Positions 60,529 to 64,000 of a DNA stretch of 64,000 bases are shown here, in pieces. The stretch comes from Ahrensia sp. R2A130. GTDB lineage: Bacteria > Pseudomonadota > Alphaproteobacteria > Rhizobiales > Rhizobiaceae. A model generated the notes under the pieces. That model saw nothing but the letters and a program-made list of their open reading frames with translations, ran no database searches and had not been told where the DNA came from. A program made the translations under genes and the position numbers. Location of the stretch: the NCBI RefSeq assembly GCF_000179775.1, contig NZ_AEEB01000017.1, positions 558,001-622,000 on the forward strand. The letters are read 5' to 3'. Numbering within the stretch: the stretch's first letter is position 1; every line of letters starts with the position of its first letter.

Positions 60529-61130
60529 GAAGCCTCTAGCCCTTTGACAAAAGTGCGGATCATAAATTCGGTTTGCTCATTCAACATATCGAGGTTCACG
60601 CCGGACACCCGCCGTTCCAGCGAGAGGCTGACCATGCCGTGAACCATGGAGAACAGGCTGCGCGCGGTACGGCCCACCAACATTGGGTCGCTGCCCTTCA
60701 TATAATGTGTCAGCGGCTTCTCGATATGGCGGAACAGCGATAGCTGCCCTTCCAGCACCCAACCGGGCAGGGGATAGTCGGCAGGCAGCGCATGCTCGAA
60801 CAGCGCACCCCATAGATTGCGGTTTGTCACCGCGAAGTCGCAATACGTGCGCCCGAGCGTCACCATATGCGCCAACGGCTCGGTCTCGCCGGTATCAGCG
60901 ATGGACTCCGCCATAACCGTGTCGATGCGCTTCAGTGTGCGAAAGCTGACATGCAGGATCAGCGCGTCGAGATCATCGAATAGATTGTAAATCGTGCCGA
61001 TGGAACAGCCCACATCAGCAGCAAGGTCGCGTGCATGAAGCCGTCCGACACTATGCGCTTCAATGCGCGTTTCGGCAGCTTCGATCAGTTGTTCGTGCAA
61101 GCGCGCTTTGCGTTCCGCGACTTTCGACAT
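60525..61130 (-). CDS. TetR/AcrR family transcriptional regulator
   Basis: 201 residues. N-terminal helix-turn-helix: LHARDLAADVGCSIGTIYNLFDDLDALILHV (about 31-61). The C-terminal ligand domain (YCDFAVTNRNLWGALFEHALP) is of the TetR_C/WHG type. Divergent from a pspA-like gene; three copies of an inverted repeat lie between them, which are the likely operators for this regulator. Ligand unknown. Confidence 0.9.
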   Translation of the reverse strand: MSKVAERKARLHEQLIEAAETRIEAHSVGRLHARDLAADVGCSIGTIYNLFDDLDALILHVSFRTLKRIDTVMAESIADTGETEPLAHMVTLGRTYCDFAVTNRNLWGALFEHALPADYPLPGWVLEGQLSLFRHIEKPLTHYMKGSDPMLVGRTARSLFSMVHGMVSLSLERRVSGVNLDMLNEQTEFMIRTFVKGLEAS

Positions 61131-61200
61131 GGTGGATGTCCCGCCAGATGTGAGCTTTCACACACCACATAGGGTAAAATCGATCATTTGGCGAGAAAAA

Positions 61201-61270
61201 TGAACTTTGTTCAATTTAGGGATTGAACAACGTTCAATTATGAGTAAGTTGGTCTCATGAACAACGTTCA
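61201..61270. promoter_or_regulatory. Three inverted-repeat operators between tetR and pspA-like gene
   Basis: TGAAC-TTT-GTTCA (61201-61213), TGAAC-AAC-GTTCA (61224-61236) and TGAAC-AAC-GTTCA (61258-61270). The last ends 16 bases before the pspA-like ATG and just before its GGAG ribosome site. Identical half-sites with a three-base centre fit a homodimeric TetR regulator controlling both directions. Confidence 0.8.
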
Positions 61271-61286
61271 ATAACGGAGACCAAAA

Positions 61287-61979
61287 ATGTTTAAGACCCT
61301 CACCACACTCCTTCGCGGTCGCACTGCTGACGCTGTCGAAGACTTCGCAGATGCCAACGCTTTGCCGCTTCTGCGCCAGCAAATTCGCGAATCCGGTCAG
61401 GCCGTTGCCTTGTCCCGCCGCGCAGTTGCCGCTGCCATGGCGGCGCACAAACAGGAAAACGAGCGCTTTGACCGCATCGTTGCCCAGATCACCGACTTGG
61501 AGACTCGCGCCGTTGCCGCGATGGAGCAGGGCGATAGTGATCTGGCCCGCGACGCTGCTGAAGCCATTGCTCATCTGGAAAACGAACAGGCGTCTTCTGA
61601 ACAAGCCAAGGGCCGCTACACCGCCGAGATCACCCGCTTGAAGCGTGATGTCCGCGATGCTCAGAACCGGTTGCGTGATCTAGAGCGCGGCCACCGTTTG
61701 GCCCACGCCACGAACCACACACAGCGTTTGGCTGCGACGCCCGCATCCAGTGCGACCACCCTGAAAGATGCCGAGCAAACGCTGGACCGCTTGCAGAAAC
61801 GCCAGCGCAACATGGACCTCACCCGCGAGGCCGAAGCCGAAATCTGCCAGTCCGACGAACCTGCCGACATCGTTCGCCGTCTTGCTGAAAAGGGCCACGG
61901 AGACGCTCTTTCCTCCTCGACCGACGCTGTGCTGGCCCGCCTGAAAGCCAGCAAACAGAAGCCTGCAAAATCGAAATAG
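61287..61979 (+). CDS. PspA/IM30 family protein
   Basis: 230 residues, almost wholly helical and coiled coil: MFKTLTTLLRGRTADAVEDFADANALPLLRQQIRES at the N-terminus, then long Ala/Glu/Arg-rich heptads to residue 140, a Ser/Thr linker and a helical C-terminus ending in Lys-rich KQKPAKSK. PspA/IM30 proteins form membrane-bound assemblies that protect the inner membrane under stress. Likely operon with the YiaA-like gene 50 bases downstream and repressed by the divergent TetR. Confidence 0.88.
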   Translation: MFKTLTTLLRGRTADAVEDFADANALPLLRQQIRESGQAVALSRRAVAAAMAAHKQENERFDRIVAQITDLETRAVAAMEQGDSDLARDAAEAIAHLENEQASSEQAKGRYTAEITRLKRDVRDAQNRLRDLERGHRLAHATNHTQRLAATPASSATTLKDAEQTLDRLQKRQRNMDLTREAEAEICQSDEPADIVRRLAEKGHGDALSSSTDAVLARLKASKQKPAKSK

Positions 61980-62029
61980 ACCCAACTTCCCAAACCTGAA
62001 AACCAACCAAATCCTAAAAGGAACACACC

Positions 62030-62326
62030 ATGTCTAACCCAACCAACGTCGCCCCAACCGCTCCTGCCATGAACGCCTTTTCCATGTTCACCTTCATCTC
62101 GTTTGGCGTGTCCGCGCTGATGATGGCCGGTGGCATCTATTTCATGGAGGCCAGCTTTGCGGCCAAGGGCTTCTACGCAATGTCCGCGATCATGCTGGTC
62201 CACACCACGATTTCGCTGTCGAAAACACTCCGTGATCAGGAAGAGCAGCGCAAATTGCACAACCGCATCGACGAGGCCCGCGCTGAACGCCTGCTGATGG
62301 AAACCCGCGACGGTGATCTTCTGTAA
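62030..62326 (+). CDS. YiaA/YiaB-type inner membrane protein
   Basis: 98 residues with two membrane helices (about 17-37 and 44-64): AFSMFTFISFGVSALMMAGGIYFMEAS and AAKGFYAMSAIMLVHTTISLSKTLRD, the YiaA/B domain, and a charged C-terminal helix. It follows a pspA-like gene in many alphaproteobacteria. Probably a membrane partner of the PspA-like protein. A strong terminator closes the unit. Confidence 0.87.
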   Translation: MSNPTNVAPTAPAMNAFSMFTFISFGVSALMMAGGIYFMEASFAAKGFYAMSAIMLVHTTISLSKTLRDQEEQRKLHNRIDEARAERLLMETRDGDLL

Positions 62327-62348
62327 GCATCACACGCATAAATTTTGG

Positions 62349-62380
62349 AAAGGCCGGTGCGGAAACGCATCGGCCTTTTT
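62349..62380 (+). terminator. Rho-independent terminator after yiaA-like gene
   Basis: AAAGGCCG (62349-62356) pairs with CGGCCTTT (62371-62378); an inner TGCG/CGCA stem and a GAAA loop extend it, and five T follow. Ends the pspA-yiaA unit. Confidence 0.9.
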
Positions 62381-62489
62381 GTTTGAATCGTGGACGCAGC
62401 AGATTCCACCAACCGTTTGAAGCGATTCACACTTTCGCTCATCCACACGCCTGCTATCAAAAGGGCAGAAACGGTTGGGAGAATACATC

Positions 62490-63521
62490 ATGCACGCACT
62501 CGTCATTCACGACGCCAAGGATTTACGAATCGAGCAACGTGACGTCGCGGAACCTGCCGCAGGTGAAGTTCGCATCCGTTTGGCGACGGGCGGAATCTGC
62601 GGATCGGACCTACATTACTTCAACCACGGTGGCTTCGGCACTGTGCGCCTGAAGGAACCGATGATCCTTGGCCACGAGGTTGCAGGCCATGTTGCAGCGT
62701 TGGGCGAGGGCGTCTCCGATCTTGCTGTCGGCGATCTTGTCGCCGTCTCTCCGTCGCGGCCATGCGGCGCGTGCCGTTATTGCGCGGAGGGTTTGCCGAA
62801 CCACTGCGAGAACATGCGCTTCTATGGCTCCGCCATGCCATTCCCCCATATACAAGGCGCATTCCGACAAGAGCTGATCGCAAACGCAGCACAATGCGCT
62901 CCTGCGGGTGATCTGACAGCAGGTGAAGCTGCCATGGCCGAACCGCTTTCCGTCGTTCTCCACGCCTGCAAAAGGGCAGGCGATCTGTTCGGAAAGCGCG
63001 TTCTGGTCACCGGTTGCGGTCCCATCGGTACGCTCGCCATCGTTGCTGCGCGCGCAGCAGGCGCGGCGGAAATAGTGGCCACAGACCTCTCGCCCAACGC
63101 GCTGGACTACGCAAAAAAGGTGGGCGCAGATCGTGTGATCGACAGCAAGGCCGAACCGGATGCTCTGTCCGAATATGCTGCGGGCAAAGGCACATTCGAC
63201 GTGCTGTTCGAATGCTCTGGCGCAGCGCCAGCGCTAGCTTCCGGCATCGCTGCGATGCGTCCGCGCGGCGTCGTCATGCAGCTTGGTCTTGGCGGTGACA
63301 TGCAAGTGCCGGTTCAGGCTCTCACCGCAAAAGAACTCGATCTCCGCGGCTCGTTCCGCTTCCACGAAGAATTCTTCACCGCCGTCCAGCAAATGCGCTC
63401 CGGCCGTATCGACGTGAAGCCGCTGATTTCTCACACCATGCCCATGGCCGATGCGTTGGAGGCGTTTGCATTGGCAAACGACCGCAGCCGCGCCATGAAG
63501 GTGCAGATGGACTTCTCGTAA
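62490..63521 (+). CDS. Zinc-binding alcohol dehydrogenase, L-idonate 5-dehydrogenase-like
   Basis: 343 residues from ATG 62490 behind GGGAG. Catalytic zinc ligands Cys37 ([10 protein letters not shown]) and His62-Glu63 (GHEVAGH), structural zinc Cys92, 95, 98 and 106, and Rossmann motif [17 protein letters not shown] (about 170-186). The combination FNHGGFG plus [10 protein letters not shown] resembles L-idonate 5-dehydrogenase (idnD). Substrate inference is only moderate. Probably cotranscribed with the carboxylase gene 12 bases downstream. Confidence 0.82.
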   Translation: MHALVIHDAKDLRIEQRDVAEPAAGEVRIRLATGGICGSDLHYFNHGGFGTVRLKEPMILGHEVAGHVAALGEGVSDLAVGDLVAVSPSRPCGACRYCAEGLPNHCENMRFYGSAMPFPHIQGAFRQELIANAAQCAPAGDLTAGEAAMAEPLSVVLHACKRAGDLFGKRVLVTGCGPIGTLAIVAARAAGAAEIVATDLSPNALDYAKKVGADRVIDSKAEPDALSEYAAGKGTFDVLFECSGAAPALASGIAAMRPRGVVMQLGLGGDMQVPVQALTAKELDLRGSFRFHEEFFTAVQQMRSGRIDVKPLISHTMPMADALEAFALANDRSRAMKVQMDFS

Positions 63522-63532
63522 GGAACGCCCCG

Positions 63533-64000
63533 ATGACCGTGATTACCGAACAGCTGGAAGCCCGCCGCGAAGAAGCCCGCCTCGGTGGCGGCCAAAAGCG
63601 CATCGATTCACAACATTCCAAAGGCAAACTCACCGCCCGCGAGCGCCTCGACGTGCTGCTGGATGAAGGCTCTTTTGAAGAATACGACATGTTCGTCGCC
63701 CACCGCGCGGTGGATTTCGGCATGGACAAGATCAAATATCCCGGCGACGGCGTCGTAACCGGTTGGGGCACCATCAACGGTCGTCTTGTCTATGTTTACG
63801 CGCAGGATTTCACGGTGCTGGGCGGTTCACTGTCGGAAACCCACGCCGCCAAAATTTGTAAAATCATGGACATGGCCATGAAGAACGGCGCGCCCGTCAT
63901 CGGCCTGAACGATTCAGGCGGCGCGCGTATTCAGGAGGGCGTGGCGTCACTCGGCGGCTATGCCGACGTGTTTCAGAAGAACGTACTGGCCTCCGGCGTC
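63533..64000 (+). CDS. pccB: Acyl-CoA carboxylase beta subunit, propionyl-CoA type (partial, 5' part)
   Basis: 156 residues visible from ATG 63533 to the window end. Carboxyltransferase opening: [37 protein letters not shown], then [41 protein letters not shown] and [13 protein letters not shown]. Typical of PccB, which with biotinylated PccA makes methylmalonyl-CoA. The remaining two thirds lie outside the window. Confidence 0.9.
   Translation, partial: MTVITEQLEARREEARLGGGQKRIDSQHSKGKLTARERLDVLLDEGSFEEYDMFVAHRAVDFGMDKIKYPGDGVVTGWGTINGRLVYVYAQDFTVLGGSLSETHAAKICKIMDMAMKNGAPVIGLNDSGGARIQEGVASLGGYADVFQKNVLASGV

Overview
This window holds an essentially complete photosynthesis gene cluster (PGC) of an aerobic anoxygenic phototrophic alphaproteobacterium, flanked on both sides by housekeeping genes. 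The flanks (MoxR/DUF58/DUF4159 block, DUF1285, NUDIX, cca, PccB-type carboxylase) and the gene order fit the Rhizobiales/Rhodobacterales side of the class. I cannot name a genus from sequence alone. The only cyclase is the oxygen-dependent AcsF, coproporphyrinogen oxidation is by oxygen-dependent HemF, and no bchE, pucBA, pufC or pufX is seen here, which suggests a semi-aerobic or aerobic lifestyle.

Layout. 1-5865 (minus): a MoxR-type ATPase with its DUF58 partner and two large membrane proteins. 6051-13463: DUF1285, CoA-pyrophosphatase, cca, hemF (minus), a GNAT, an ABC exporter and a flavoprotein. 13460-21993: bciB (minus) diverging from bchI-bchD-bchO-crtI-crtB-tspO plus a small membrane protein. 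21934-24359 (minus): crtD-crtC. 24505-34508 (plus): the superoperon crtE-crtF-bchC-bchX-bchY-bchZ-pufQ-pufB-pufA-pufL-pufM. 34648-35627: SCP2 protein and a membrane methyltransferase-like protein. 35640-52147 (minus): the second superoperon bchF-bchN-bchB-bchH-bchL-bchM-lhaA-puhA-puhB-puhC-orf-acsF-puhE-hemA-idi. 52315-59105 (plus): the regulators ppaA (aerR) and ppsR, then bchG, a PucC-type transporter, bchP and a small membrane protein. 59293-64000: cytochrome c2, two tandem Lin0512 genes, tetR (minus), pspA-like, yiaA-like, a zinc dehydrogenase and the start of an acyl-CoA carboxylase beta subunit.

How it works together. HemA makes aminolevulinate. BchHDI insert Mg, BchM methylates, AcsF cyclises, BciB reduces the 8-vinyl group, BchLNB and BchXYZ reduce the rings, and BchF and BchC finish the macrocycle. 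BchG/BchP attach and reduce the tail. CrtE/B/I/C/D/F with Idi make an acyclic methoxylated carotenoid. No crtA is present, so no spheroidenone-type keto end is predicted from this window. PufBA form LH1, PufLM with PuhA form the reaction centre, LhaA/PuhBCE and PufQ assist assembly, and the soluble cytochrome c2 presumably re-reduces the reaction centre.

Regulation is unusually legible. PpsR-type palindromes (TGT-N12-ACA, or one base off) occur in pairs at six promoters (bciB/bchI, crtI, crtD/crtE, bchC, bchF/ppaA, bchG). At crtD/E, bchC and bchG the two sites start exactly 26 bp apart. At bchC and bchG an identical -35 hexamer is embedded in the first site. The most interesting loose ends are: operators lying inside the crtI coding start; a probable leaderless bchG mRNA; a 23-codon mini-ORF that bridges bchY and bchZ with ATGA overlaps at both ends; crtC without a canonical start codon; an LH1 beta polypeptide with a 23-residue tail; and a Lin0512 pair next to cytochrome c2.
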